The notes below the pieces were generated by a model. It did not search any database. It was not told the origin of the DNA and saw only the letters and a program-made list of their open reading frames with translations. Of a stretch of 35,866 nt of DNA, positions 7,558-16,127 are shown in pieces. Made by a program: the position numbers and the translations under genes. Within the stretch, counting starts at the first letter, position 1. Every line of letters starts with the position of its first letter. The DNA is from an uncultured bacterium (GTDB lineage: Bacteria; Acidobacteriota; Thermoanaerobaculia; Multivoradales; J023), in NCBI GenBank assembly GCA_937948815.1, contig CALFAM010000199.1:1-35866 (forward strand), read 5' to 3'.

Positions 7558-9080
7558 CGGAATTGAGCGCACGAGACCGGGCGCAGCTCGAGCAACACGG
7601 CCTCGACCTCACCGAAGCCGAGCGCCAGCTCGATCTGCTGCGTCAGCCGCCAGCACCGATCCGCCTGCTCCGTCCTTGTACGCTCGGCGATGGCGTTCGC
7701 CGTTTGGACGAGGTGGACGGCACCGTCCTCGAGCGAGCTTGGGATGCGGCAGCGGCACGCGGCCGACTGTCGAAGCTGGTTCCCGCCAGCGGCGCCGCCA
7801 GCCGCATGTTTGCTCCCCTCGTCGCGCACCATCAGGGAACCGGCGGCGAACGCGAAGCCGAAGCTTGCCAGCGCTTTCGCCGTGATCTCCCCCACTTTGC
7901 CTTCTTTCCCCAGGTCGCCGAACGGCTTCGCCTCGCACACGGGGCTCGCAGCCTCGACGCCGTCGACGATCACGACCTCCTGACCCAGGTGCTCGACGAA
8001 GGCCTGGCGCTGGCCCACAAGCCCAAGGCCTTGATTCCGTTCCACCGCGATCCGAGCACCGGCAAAGGACGCACGCCTCTCGAAGAGCACCTGCTCGAGA
8101 GCATCGGCTACATACGGGATGCCGACGGTCACTGCCGCATCCACTTCACGGTTGGAAATCCGCACCTCGCGGAGATTCGCTCCTACCTTGCCTTTGACCC
8201 GAACCGCCTGCTGATCGATCGCGAGGAAGTCTTCGAGATCGCCTTCTCGACCCAGTCTCCCGCGACCGACACCTTGGCCCTCGATGCCAATGCCCAGCCA
8301 TTCCGGAAGGATGATGGCGATTTGTTGCTGCGTCCGGGCGGGCACGGCGCGCTGCTCGCGAACCTGCAGCGGATCGGCGGCGACGTGGTCGTGATCAAGA
8401 GCATCGACAACGTGGTGCCCGCGGCGCGGCAGGCAACCGTAGCCAAGAACCTTCGCCGCTTGCTCGGCCACCTCTTGCGCCTGGAAAAGCTGGCGCATCA
8501 GGCGCTGGCCCGCCTGCACGAGCCCGACTGCAGTGAACGGGCGGTCGATGATGCCCTTCGCCTGCTCGCCGACGAGCTCAACGTCAACAACGCGCGGGAA
8601 GTTCTGCGGCGCGACGCCGACACCAAACGGACCTTTGCCCTCGATCGTCTGCACCGCCCGCTGCGTGCTTGTGGCGTGGTGCTGAACGAAGGTGAGCCCG
8701 GAGGTGGCCCCTTCTGGGTGTGTGAAGAAGACGGCCGCGTCAGTCCCCAAATCGTCGAAAGCGCCCAGGTGGATCAGCGCGACGCCGAACAGCGAGCGAC
8801 CTTCTCCCGCGCGACGCACTTCAATCCCGTGCTGCTCGCGTGCAGCCTGCGCGATCATGAAGGAAACGCCTACGATCTGCCGCGCTTCGCAGACCCCAAC
8901 CGCGCCTTCGTGGCCGAAAAGACCCAGCAAGGGCGTCCTCTGCGGGCACTCGAGCACCCAGGTCTCTGGAACGGCGCCATGGCGCACTGGAACACCGTCT
9001 TCTTCGAGGTTCCGACCGCCGTTTTCGCGCCGGTCAAGACGGTCTTCGATCTCTTGCGCCCCGACCATCAGAGCGACTGA
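7554..9080 (+). CDS. DUF4301 family protein, possible sugar nucleotidyltransferase
   Basis: The 508-aa protein resembles DUF4301, a family without an assigned reaction to my knowledge. Three motifs recall nucleotidyltransferases of the UDP-sugar pyrophosphorylase type: [11 protein letters not shown] (76-86, like the glycine-rich NTP loop), KPKALIPFH (156-164, like the KPxLP loop), and [14 protein letters not shown] followed by IKSIDNVVP (261-289, like the PGHG and DN motifs). The C-terminus has FNPVLLACS and [13 protein letters not shown]. Its start overlaps the rfbC stop (ATGA), so it is probably co-translated with rfbBC. The nucleotidyltransferase role, perhaps making a sugar nucleotide for this cluster, is inference. 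An antisense 506-aa ORF here is a shadow. Confidence 0.82.
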   Translation: MTELSARDRAQLEQHGLDLTEAERQLDLLRQPPAPIRLLRPCTLGDGVRRLDEVDGTVLERAWDAAAARGRLSKLVPASGAASRMFAPLVAHHQGTGGEREAEACQRFRRDLPHFAFFPQVAERLRLAHGARSLDAVDDHDLLTQVLDEGLALAHKPKALIPFHRDPSTGKGRTPLEEHLLESIGYIRDADGHCRIHFTVGNPHLAEIRSYLAFDPNRLLIDREEVFEIAFSTQSPATDTLALDANAQPFRKDDGDLLLRPGGHGALLANLQRIGGDVVVIKSIDNVVPAARQATVAKNLRRLLGHLLRLEKLAHQALARLHEPDCSERAVDDALRLLADELNVNNAREVLRRDADTKRTFALDRLHRPLRACGVVLNEGEPGGGPFWVCEEDGRVSPQIVESAQVDQRDAEQRATFSRATHFNPVLLACSLRDHEGNAYDLPRFADPNRAFVAEKTQQGRPLRALEHPGLWNGAMAHWNTVFFEVPTAVFAPVKTVFDLLRPDHQSD

Positions 9081-9103
9081 GAAGCCGCACGGGCGAGTCG
9101 ACC

Positions 9104-10720
9104 ATGCTCTTCGAGCACGCTTCCTACGCCTTTCCGAGTGAGTGGATCATTCTGCTCGACGCCCTGCTGACCCTGGCCGTCGCGCTCCTCCTCTGGCTCC
9201 GCCCGCAGATGCTGGCACGCCCAGCGCGCGCGCTCGGCCGTCGCGCACGACGCCTGGCGCTGGGTCCACGATCGTCCCTTGTGGCACTCTTGGTCCTGGG
9301 TGCTGCCGGCACAGGCGTCTTGATCGCCATCCACGGCCCACCGCTGGCACGCATTCCAGACGAGAAGAGCTACCTACTGGCCGCCGACACGTTCGCTCAT
9401 GGGCGTCTGGCCAACCCTTCTCACCCCGCGCACGAGCACTTCGTCACCGCGCACGTGCTGCACGAACCGATTTACGCCTCTAAGTACCCACCCGCTCAGG
9501 GCATGCTGTTGGCACTCGGCCAAGGGCTCACCGGACACCCGGCCGCAGGATTGGTGCTGTCCAGCGCCTTGCTGTGCTGGGCGATCGGCTGGGCGCTCGC
9601 CGCGACTCTGCCGGCGCCGTGGCCACTGATCGGCGGGCTCCTGGCCCTGCTTCGCTTCGCGGTCGGTAGCTACTGGAACCAGAGCTACTGGGGCGGCAGC
9701 ATTGCCGCCATCGGTGGCGCGTTGGTCCTCGGCGCACTGCTGCGCCTGCCCACGCGGGCGGAAGCCAGCCGCGCGGAAACCAGCCGCGCGCGAATCGGCC
9801 ATGCGCTATTTCTGGTCACTGGCCTGGCACTGCTCGCCCACAGCCGCCCCGTCGAGGGGCTCAGCTTCGCGATCGGTGCCGCGGGCATCCTCTTCTGGAG
9901 CTGGTCACGATGCCGCCCGACCCGTGGCGTCTTGCTGACCCTCGTCTTCGGGAATGTGCTGATCATCGCTTCCATCGTCGGCTACAACCTCGGTGTCACG
10001 GGCCGAGCCCTGACGTTTCCCCACCAGCTTCACGCATCCCAATTTCCCGAGTACGTTCACTTCGTCTGGCAGCTCGGCCCGGGCTGGCCCGCCGAAACCG
10101 CTGCCCTGTGGGGCCGCAAGCTCGCGTTCACCTTCTACTTCTTCCTCGGCACCGGACCGATTCTCGCCTTGCTGCTGATGTCACGCACGGTGATCCAGGA
10201 CCGCGCGGCGCGCATTGCCATCATCCTCAGCTTCATGACTTTGTTGGCGCTAATGCCGATCCGGCCCTATCACGCGCATTACCCAGCGCCGCTCGCCGCC
10301 GCCCTGGTGCTTCTCGCCGTGCTCGCCCTGCGCGCCCTGGCGACGTGTCGGTGGCGTGGCCACCTGATCGGTCCAGCCGCGGTGACCGCCATCTTCGCGA
10401 TCCAGCTCGCCAGCTTCCTCCACCAGACTCCTGCCCACCGACCGGATGCGACGGACTGGGCACGGCAACGCGCCGAGATCCACCAGCAGCTCCTGGCATC
10501 GCCCGGCCAAGATTTGCTCCTTGTCGACTACCCGAACGGACGGCCGGATAGCTGGGTATGGAACGACGCCGATCTCGACGCCAGCGAGGTGGTCTGGGCC
10601 GAGTCTCTCGGTGAGACCCGTGATCGTGAGCTGATCGCCCAATTTGCCAACCGGCGCGTATGGCGGATCGACGCCAGCTTCGGCCCCGAGCGCCCGCCCT
10701 TGCGCGAGATCCGCCCATGA
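9104..10720 (+). CDS. Polytopic membrane protein, GT-C-like glycosyltransferase candidate
   Basis: The product is 538 aa with about ten or more hydrophobic segments. After the second segment comes PDEKSYLLAADTFAHGRL, an acidic DE motif in the first large extracytoplasmic loop, then SKYPPAQGMLLALGQ. This layout is typical of GT-C enzymes (ArnT/PMT-like) that use polyprenyl-linked sugars outside the membrane. A soluble C-terminal tail of about 90 residues follows the last membrane segment. It starts 23 bp after the DUF4301 gene, so it probably belongs to the rfbBC cluster and may transfer a sugar made there. An internal 15-bp duplication (9758-9787) adds EASRA/ETSRA to a loop. Substrate unknown. 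Confidence 0.75.
   Translation: MLFEHASYAFPSEWIILLDALLTLAVALLLWLRPQMLARPARALGRRARRLALGPRSSLVALLVLGAAGTGVLIAIHGPPLARIPDEKSYLLAADTFAHGRLANPSHPAHEHFVTAHVLHEPIYASKYPPAQGMLLALGQGLTGHPAAGLVLSSALLCWAIGWALAATLPAPWPLIGGLLALLRFAVGSYWNQSYWGGSIAAIGGALVLGALLRLPTRAEASRAETSRARIGHALFLVTGLALLAHSRPVEGLSFAIGAAGILFWSWSRCRPTRGVLLTLVFGNVLIIASIVGYNLGVTGRALTFPHQLHASQFPEYVHFVWQLGPGWPAETAALWGRKLAFTFYFFLGTGPILALLLMSRTVIQDRAARIAIILSFMTLLALMPIRPYHAHYPAPLAAALVLLAVLALRALATCRWRGHLIGPAAVTAIFAIQLASFLHQTPAHRPDATDWARQRAEIHQQLLASPGQDLLLVDYPNGRPDSWVWNDADLDASEVVWAESLGETRDRELIAQFANRRVWRIDASFGPERPPLREIRP
9758..9787. repeat. 15-bp direct duplication inside the GT-C-like gene
   Basis: Two adjacent units (gcggaagccagccgc and gcggaaaccagccgc) differ by one base. 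They encode AEASR-AETSR in a loop between membrane segments and keep the frame. Confidence 0.75.
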
Positions 10721-10734
10721 GGCCCATTTCAGGC

Positions 10735-10740
10735 TAGCAT
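10735..10740 (+). promoter_or_regulatory. Possible -10 box for a leaderless transcript of the XRE gene
   Basis: TAGCAT ends seven bases before the GTG start at 10747, so the predicted first transcribed base is the start codon. No Shine-Dalgarno is visible. No clear -35 was seen. Confidence 0.35.
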
Positions 10741-10746
10741 CAGCGA

Positions 10747-11151
10747 GTGAGCGCCCCATCCCAGTCGACGACTCCGCCGGCCTTCGCCGACCTGCGTGCG
10801 CAAGAAGCAGCCCGTGCCCTCGAGCGCTTGCGCCACTTGGTGCGGGCCAGCGGCAGGACCCAGCGCAGCATCGAGGTCGAGAATGGATTCCAGCGGGGCT
10901 ACCTGAGCCAGGTGCTCAAGGGCAACATCACACTCACAGTCCGTCACCTCCTCGGCATTCTCGGCTCCCTGGACGTCAAGGCTTCGTCATTTTTTGGCCG
11001 CCTGGAAGAAGGCGATGGCTCATCGGCCCCGCCCGCTGGACTGCTCGAAATCCGCGAGCGCATGGCCCGATACGACGCTGCTTTCGAGCAACTCGCCGAA
11101 CGAGGACTCCTCGAAGCGCCCCTCGCGGGCGATTCGAAGAAGCAGGACTGA
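10747..11151 (+). CDS. Small XRE-type helix-turn-helix regulator
   Basis: The 134-aa protein has a central HTH: a first helix RALERLRHLVRAS, then RTQRSIEVENGFQRGYLSQVLKGN and a last helix TVRHLLGILGSLDV, the arrangement of Cro/C1 (XRE) DNA-binding domains at about 23-80. The rest is a short C-terminal helix region with no ligand domain. It starts with GTG and lies 26 bp after the GT-C-like gene. It has no ribosome-binding site, but TAGCAT sits where a leaderless promoter would have its -10. It may regulate the sugar cluster or itself; no target is visible. The HTH is clear, the function is not. Confidence 0.8.
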   Translation: MSAPSQSTTPPAFADLRAQEAARALERLRHLVRASGRTQRSIEVENGFQRGYLSQVLKGNITLTVRHLLGILGSLDVKASSFFGRLEEGDGSSAPPAGLLEIRERMARYDAAFEQLAERGLLEAPLAGDSKKQD

Positions 11152-11516
11152 ACATCAGCCATGCCGCAATCAACAGCGCCTGACGCGAAGCCGCCAGAAT
11201 GGCACGCACCGGGAGTCCCCGGCCAAAGCGGCATCGCCCCACCGTCTTCTGTGCAGACGCAAGCCGCGGTTTCCAGCTCGCACTGTCGGCGGTCGAATGA
11301 CGTTCGGACCCATGAATCCCTGGACATCGCTGCGCGGTCGGTTCGCTCGACAAGACGACTTTTCGCGACCGCAGCAAAGCTGGCACGCCCTCTGCATATG
11401 GAAGGACCGTCTCTACCTCCTCCTCCTCGACGGCGCCGGGCTTTTCGCCCGGCGTCGGCACGTTTGGGCAAATGGATTCACGCCGCAAGGCACCCTAGTC
11501 TCCCCAGCGCCCACTG
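11152..11516. other. Intergenic gap of 365 bp
   Basis: No convincing gene was found; the ORFs on both strands are low-quality shadows. The only structure I see is a GC-rich hairpin at 11434-11454. A TAGTCT at 11496-11501 could serve as a -10 for rsgA, but it is weak. Confidence 0.5.
11434..11454. other. GC-rich hairpin in the gap before rsgA
   Basis: CGCCGGGC and GCCCGGCG form a perfect 8-bp stem around TTTTC. No T-run follows on either strand, so it is not a standard intrinsic terminator. It might act as a weak terminator or a structured leader element. Confidence 0.4.
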
Positions 11517-12788
11517 ATGCCCCGCCGATATCCCAAGAAGCGCGGCCGAGGCGAGGCGCGTCGGGCAGCCCGCCAGCTCCGTGGAAAGCTCGACCCATCC
11601 GAGGCGAGAGACGAGCATCCCGATGAGGCGGGCGACGGCACGCGCCAGCCTTCGCAGACAGACCCTGCAGCACCTCCCGCGGGCGACTTTAGTGGCGCTT
11701 CCAGCAGCGTCTCCGCCGAAGATCATCTCGACGATCACCTGCTCCAAGATCGGCGGCGCACGCCGTCCCGCCACGGCTCGCGCGACGCTGCACCTGTCGA
11801 ACCCACCTTCGCGGGTGACACGGTTCGCCGAGCCGGTCGCATCACCGGCAGCGCTTCGGGCTGCTGCTGGGTCACCCTTGAAGGTGAAACCCTGCTCTGC
11901 GCGCTGCCTTCCCGACTGGCGGCGCACCAACGCGAGATGGTCGCGGTGGGCGATCACGCGCGGATCTCTCAGGCTGAAGACAATGCTTGGTGGGTCACGG
12001 AGATTCTGCCGCGCAGTACCGAGCTGTCGCGCCCGGACCCGCACAATCCCCGGCTGCGACGCGTCCTCGCCGCCAACGTCGACTTGGTGGTGCACGTCGC
12101 TTCGGTGCGCAAGCCACCGCTGGTTCCCGCCCTCCTCGACCGCTTCCTGATCGCCATCGGGGAAAGCGGCGCCGAACCGGTGATCGTCATCAACAAATGC
12201 GACCTGCTGAGCACGGCTCCACCTCTCGGAAGGCTTCGGGCAACGCTCACCGGTCACGACGACGAGCTCGCCAGCGTCGAGCCGCACCGCCTCTCCGGCG
12301 TTCCGATCATCCTGTGTGCGGCAAAGACCGGCGGCGGTATCGATGCCTTGCGCGAGGCGCTCGCCGGCCGCACCGCCGTCCTCGCAGGCCACAGCGGCGT
12401 CGGCAAGTCGTCCCTGGTCAATGCGTTGGGCGGCGAAGGCCTCGCCGCGACCGGACAGGTGGCGGGTCATCGCCGCAGCCGGGGCCGGGGACGCCACACC
12501 ACGACCCGGGCCGCCATGCTGACACTCGACGACGGCATCGAGCTGATCGACACGCCGGGCATTCGTGAGCTCGGCCTGTGGCGATTCGACGCCACCGACC
12601 TCGATCGGCACTTTCCCGAGATCGCCGAGCTGGGCGCTCACTGCCGCTTCCGCAACTGCAGCCACAGCCACGAGCCGGCTTGCGCCGTCCAGGAAGCGGC
12701 GAGCACCGGAACGCTCGAGGCCGAGCGGCTCGACACCTACCACCGCATCCGCGCCTCGCTCGACGACGATCCCTTGCGCCCACGCTGA
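11517..12788 (+). CDS. rsgA: Ribosome small-subunit-dependent GTPase RsgA
   Basis: RsgA is a circularly permuted GTPase that checks late 30S ribosome assembly. The order is right: OB-like domain about 103-170; G4 NKCDL at 226-230; G1 GHSGVGKSS at 291-299; switch RHTTT at 326-330; G3 DTPG at 345-348; and the zinc site C376-x4-C381-x-H383-x5-C389. The protein is 423 aa, longer than usual, because about 100 N-terminal residues are basic and then low-complexity (Ser, Asp, Ala, Pro). If a later start is used this tail would be shorter, but no better start with a ribosome-binding site is obvious. It lies 32 bp upstream of the response regulator. Confidence 0.95.
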   Translation: MPRRYPKKRGRGEARRAARQLRGKLDPSEARDEHPDEAGDGTRQPSQTDPAAPPAGDFSGASSSVSAEDHLDDHLLQDRRRTPSRHGSRDAAPVEPTFAGDTVRRAGRITGSASGCCWVTLEGETLLCALPSRLAAHQREMVAVGDHARISQAEDNAWWVTEILPRSTELSRPDPHNPRLRRVLAANVDLVVHVASVRKPPLVPALLDRFLIAIGESGAEPVIVINKCDLLSTAPPLGRLRATLTGHDDELASVEPHRLSGVPIILCAAKTGGGIDALREALAGRTAVLAGHSGVGKSSLVNALGGEGLAATGQVAGHRRSRGRGRHTTTRAAMLTLDDGIELIDTPGIRELGLWRFDATDLDRHFPEIAELGAHCRFRNCSHSHEPACAVQEAASTGTLEAERLDTYHRIRASLDDDPLRPR

Positions 12789-12808
12789 TCGTGGCGGTCA
12801 TCGGCGAG

Positions 12809-12814
12809 TAGAAT
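12809..12814 (+). promoter_or_regulatory. Possible -10 box for a leaderless transcript of the response regulator
   Basis: TAGAAT ends seven bases before the ATG at 12821, placing the predicted start of transcription on the A of ATG. An AGGGG also lies just before the ATG, so readthrough from rsgA with ordinary initiation is possible too. Confidence 0.35.
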
Positions 12815-12820
12815 AGGGGC

Positions 12821-13597
12821 ATGCACACGCCTACACGCGGCTCGGTCGCCCTGGTCGACGACGAAGACCACATCCTGGAAACCGTTGGCTTCGCGCTCCG
12901 TCGCGAGGGCTACCGCGTCGACACCTACGGCGACGGCGAGGCTGCGTGGAACGCACTGTCGGATGCGCTACCCGATGTCGCCGTACTCGACATCACCATG
13001 CCGCGGATCGACGGACTGGAGCTCTGTCGCCGACTGCGCGGGGTGTCGGAATCCTTGCCGATCATCTTTCTGACCTCACGTGACGAGGAGTTCGACCGCG
13101 TGCTGGGTCTGGAGCTCGGCGCCGACGACTACCTGTGCAAGCCCTTCTCCATGCGCGAGCTGGTCGCGCGGGTCAAGGTGCTGTTTCGCCGCCTGGCGCT
13201 CAACCAGCACAATCCCGACTCTGACGAAGAAGTGCTGGCGGTCGGCGACCTGCGTCTCGACCTGCGCCGCTACACGGCCCAGTGGCTCGCCAATCCTTTG
13301 CCGTTGACGGTCACCGAGTTTCTGATCTTGCGCGCGTTGGTTCGCCATCCTGGTCACGTCAAGACCCGGGAACAGCTGGTCGAGGAAGGCTACCCGCACG
13401 ACACCTACGTCAGCGATCGCACCATCGACAGCCACATCAAGCGCTTGCGAAAGAAGCTGAACAACGCCGACCAGGGCTTTGATCGCATCGAGACCGTGTA
13501 CGGGCTCGGTTATCGCTACCGCCAGCCCGCTTCGGACGACGCTTCGGCGTCCGAAGCGGGAGCCAGCACCCAGCCGGTCGACGCCAAACGCCTATGA
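12821..13597 (+). CDS. Response regulator, OmpR/PhoB family (ChvI-like)
   Basis: Receiver domain at 1-125: acidic pair Asp13/Asp14, phospho-acceptor Asp57 in AVLDITMP, Thr85 and Lys107 in LCKPFS. The C-terminal winged HTH, about 140-235, ends with the classic RTIDSHIKRLRKKL and IETVYGLGYRY. The 258-aa length is normal, with a short extra tail of about 20 residues. Its stop overlaps the start of the histidine kinase by ATGA, so the two form a cognate pair. With that kinase's stimulus-sensing architecture the pair resembles ChvI/ChvG, known for envelope and acid sensing. Targets unknown. Confidence 0.93.
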   Translation: MHTPTRGSVALVDDEDHILETVGFALRREGYRVDTYGDGEAAWNALSDALPDVAVLDITMPRIDGLELCRRLRGVSESLPIIFLTSRDEEFDRVLGLELGADDYLCKPFSMRELVARVKVLFRRLALNQHNPDSDEEVLAVGDLRLDLRRYTAQWLANPLPLTVTEFLILRALVRHPGHVKTREQLVEEGYPHDTYVSDRTIDSHIKRLRKKLNNADQGFDRIETVYGLGYRYRQPASDDASASEAGASTQPVDAKRL

Positions 13598-15306
13598 GCA
13601 GCGTGGCCCGCGAGCCGGACTCGAGCCGGAGACTGTCGCGGGTCGGCGCGCCGAAGACGGCAATGGGCCGGGCGCTCGCCGCGATCACCCGTTTCGTGTC
13701 GCGCCTATCGATTCGGCTGCTCGCCTTCAACATCCTGCTCGTCTTCATGCCGGCGATCGGCATTCTGACGCTCGAGAGCTTCGAGGATCAGCTTCTAAGC
13801 GGGCAGGAACGGGCCATGGTTCAGCAGGGTCGCTTGCTCGCCGCTGCCCTGGGTGAGCGAGACATCCTCGACGCCGAGGAGGCCAAGCGCATCTTGGTCA
13901 ACCTCAACCAGCGGCAGGAGTACCGTCTGCGGGTCGTGTCGCCCAATGGAACCGTGGTCGCCGACTCCAGCAGCCTCGGACCACGACGCGAGGGCACGGC
14001 TGAGAGCACGACCGCGGCGACCTCCGAAGTGCGGGGTCGGCTCACGTACCGCATCGGTCTCTTCTTCTATCGGTTGATCGAGCGTGCGCTCGAATGGCCG
14101 ACTTCCAGCCCGCCCGTCGAGTCAGCGCCAGCGACCGCACCAGGCACCAGCGACCGCTTGCTGGCGCCGGAGGTTCGCCAGGCGCTCGCCGGTCGCTACG
14201 GCAGCGCGTCGCGGCCGTCACCGACGACCCGCTCGCTGGTCATGTTCAGCGCGCTGCCGGTGGAAAGTGAAGGCGTGGTCGTCGGCGCGGTCTTGGTGTC
14301 GCGATCGACCATCCGCATCTTGCAAGCGCTCTACGATTTTCGGACGGCGACGGTCGAAGTCATCCTGCTTTCGGTCGTGGTCGCCGCGGTTCTCTCGCTG
14401 CTGGTCTCCACCACCATCGCACGCCCCGTGCGCCGGCTGCAGCGCGACGCCCGTGCCCTGCTCGATCGCCGCGGCCGTCTGCGCCGCCCCTTCGAGCCCC
14501 TCGCCCGGCTCGACGAGATCGGCGACCTGTCGCGCGCCCTGGCACGGCTGACCCGCCGGCTCGAGAGCCACCAGAGCTTCATGGAATCGTTCGCGTCCGA
14601 CGTCTCCCATGAGTTCAAGAACCCCTTGGCGTCGATTCGCGGTGTGCTCGATGTGCTGCCGACGGTCGACGATCCCCGGGACCGCGCGCGCTTTCTGACC
14701 ATGGCCCTCGACGACGTCGCACGCCTGGAGCAGCTGCTCACCGCCGTTCGCGAGATCGCCGTCATCGACAGCCAGCTCGACCGTCAGGAGGTCGAGTCCG
14801 TCCCCTTGGCGACACTCGCGCGTGCCGCCATCGCGCGGCGGGCATTGACGGACAATGGCCACCAACCGCGCTTCAAGCTCGATGAGCATGTGTCGGCCGT
14901 GGCCGTGGCAGGTTCCTCGGTGCGCATGACACAGGTCATCGAAAACCTGCTCGACAACGCTGCCGGCTTCTCGCCTCCCGGCACAGAGGTCGATGTGACG
15001 ATCGATGACCACGGCGACCGCGCCACCCTCCGCGTGGCGGATCGCGGACCGGGCTTCCCGGTCAACAACCTCGAGCGCGTTTTCGACCGCTTCTTCAGCG
15101 ACCGGCCCGGCACGGTCAAGGGCGCAGGCGGCCACACCGGTCTCGGCCTGGCGATCGTCAAGTCGATCGTCGAGGGATACGGCGGCAACGTCCACGCCGC
15201 CAACCGCGAGGGCGGCGGTGCCGAGCTCACCGTCGAGCTGCCGATCGTCGCAGCATCGCAAGCAGAAGCCGAGGCATCGCTGAGCGCCCAGGAGAATTCC
15301 CGGTGA
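13594..15306 (+). CDS. Sensor histidine kinase (ChvG-like)
   Basis: The kinase is 570 aa: a basic N-terminal tail; TM1 at about 41-60; a periplasmic sensor of about 190 residues starting LESFEDQLLSGQERAMVQQGRLLAAAL, which resembles the stimulus-sensing domain of ChvG-type kinases; TM2 at about 255-278; HAMP; H-box SHEFKNPLASIRG with His339; then the ATPase N-box NLLDNAAGFSPPG and DRGPGFP/GHTGLGLAIVK. It is coupled by ATGA to its response regulator and by GTGA to a methyltransferase. Linkage to two SAM-using enzymes is unusual for this pair and suggests a common envelope function. Confidence 0.93.
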   Translation: MSSVAREPDSSRRLSRVGAPKTAMGRALAAITRFVSRLSIRLLAFNILLVFMPAIGILTLESFEDQLLSGQERAMVQQGRLLAAALGERDILDAEEAKRILVNLNQRQEYRLRVVSPNGTVVADSSSLGPRREGTAESTTAATSEVRGRLTYRIGLFFYRLIERALEWPTSSPPVESAPATAPGTSDRLLAPEVRQALAGRYGSASRPSPTTRSLVMFSALPVESEGVVVGAVLVSRSTIRILQALYDFRTATVEVILLSVVVAAVLSLLVSTTIARPVRRLQRDARALLDRRGRLRRPFEPLARLDEIGDLSRALARLTRRLESHQSFMESFASDVSHEFKNPLASIRGVLDVLPTVDDPRDRARFLTMALDDVARLEQLLTAVREIAVIDSQLDRQEVESVPLATLARAAIARRALTDNGHQPRFKLDEHVSAVAVAGSSVRMTQVIENLLDNAAGFSPPGTEVDVTIDDHGDRATLRVADRGPGFPVNNLERVFDRFFSDRPGTVKGAGGHTGLGLAIVKSIVEGYGGNVHAANREGGGAELTVELPIVAASQAEAEASLSAQENSR

Positions 15307-16127
15307 CCCAGCCGCGTTCGGCTGGCGAATCCTTCGTGTCCACGACGCCGGCAGCCGGCGATGCGTTCGACTCCTTGGCCGCGGACTACGACCAGGCTTT
15401 CACCCAAAGCATCACGGGCCGCGCCCAGCGCGAAGCCGTTCACCGCCGACTCGAGGCTCGTCTGGCCGTCGGCGATCGGGTTCTCGAGCTGGGCTGTGGG
15501 ACCGGCGAAGACGCGGTTTACCTGGCTCGGCGCGGCATGACCGTGCTGGCCACCGACCCCTCCGCGAAGATGCTCGAAGCCGCCCGGCGAAAAGCGACTG
15601 ATGCCGGCGTTGGTGAGGCCCTCGCGCTTCGGCGAATGGCCGCCGAGGGCCTGGCCGCGCTGCCGGACGATCACGCCTTCGACGCGGCCTTTTCCAACTT
15701 CGGCGCCCTCAACTGCGCGGCTGACCTGGCGCCGGTCGCCCGGGAGCTCGCGCGTCTGGTGCGCCCGGGCGGCGTGGTGATCCTCTGCTTGCTCGGCCGC
15801 TGGACAGCGTGGGAATGGCTGTGGTTCCTCCTGCACGGCCAGCCCCGGTCGGCCGTGCGGCGTCTGCGCCCCGGTGGCCTGCCATGGCGCGGAGCCCAGG
15901 TGCGCTATCCTCCTCTTCGGCAGGTTCGCCGTGCCTTCCGGCCCGCCTGGCGGCTAGTGCGCTCCGCCGGTGTCGGCACTTTCGTGCCACCGTCCTATGC
16001 CGAGCCCTGGGCCCGTCGTCACCCGCGCTTGGTGGCTACCCTGGCCCGGCTGGAACGGCGCACCGAGACCCTGTCGCCCGTCGTGCGCCTCGGCGACCAT
16101 GTTCTGCTCGAATTCGAACGCTCATGA
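15303..16127 (+). CDS. Class I SAM-dependent methyltransferase
   Basis: Motif I VLELGCGTGEDAVYLA is at about 60-75. ATDPSAKMLEAARRKA follows as motif II, and FDAAFSNFGALNCAADLAPVARELARLVRPGGVVIL as the later motifs of the Rossmann fold, as in ubiquinone/UbiE-like methyltransferases. A basic C-terminal part with a hydrophobic WEWLWFLL stretch could touch a membrane or bind a lipid substrate. The GTG start overlaps the kinase stop (GTGA), and the stop overlaps the radical SAM gene (ATGA). The acceptor cannot be told from sequence; co-translation with a B12-radical SAM enzyme suggests a lipid or natural-product tailoring pathway. Confidence 0.9.
   Translation: MTQPRSAGESFVSTTPAAGDAFDSLAADYDQAFTQSITGRAQREAVHRRLEARLAVGDRVLELGCGTGEDAVYLARRGMTVLATDPSAKMLEAARRKATDAGVGEALALRRMAAEGLAALPDDHAFDAAFSNFGALNCAADLAPVARELARLVRPGGVVILCLLGRWTAWEWLWFLLHGQPRSAVRRLRPGGLPWRGAQVRYPPLRQVRRAFRPAWRLVRSAGVGTFVPPSYAEPWARRHPRLVATLARLERRTETLSPVVRLGDHVLLEFERS

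Noticed and set aside
7548-9068. 506-aa minus-strand ORF
   Set aside because: It is the antisense shadow of the DUF4301 gene, without recognisable motifs.
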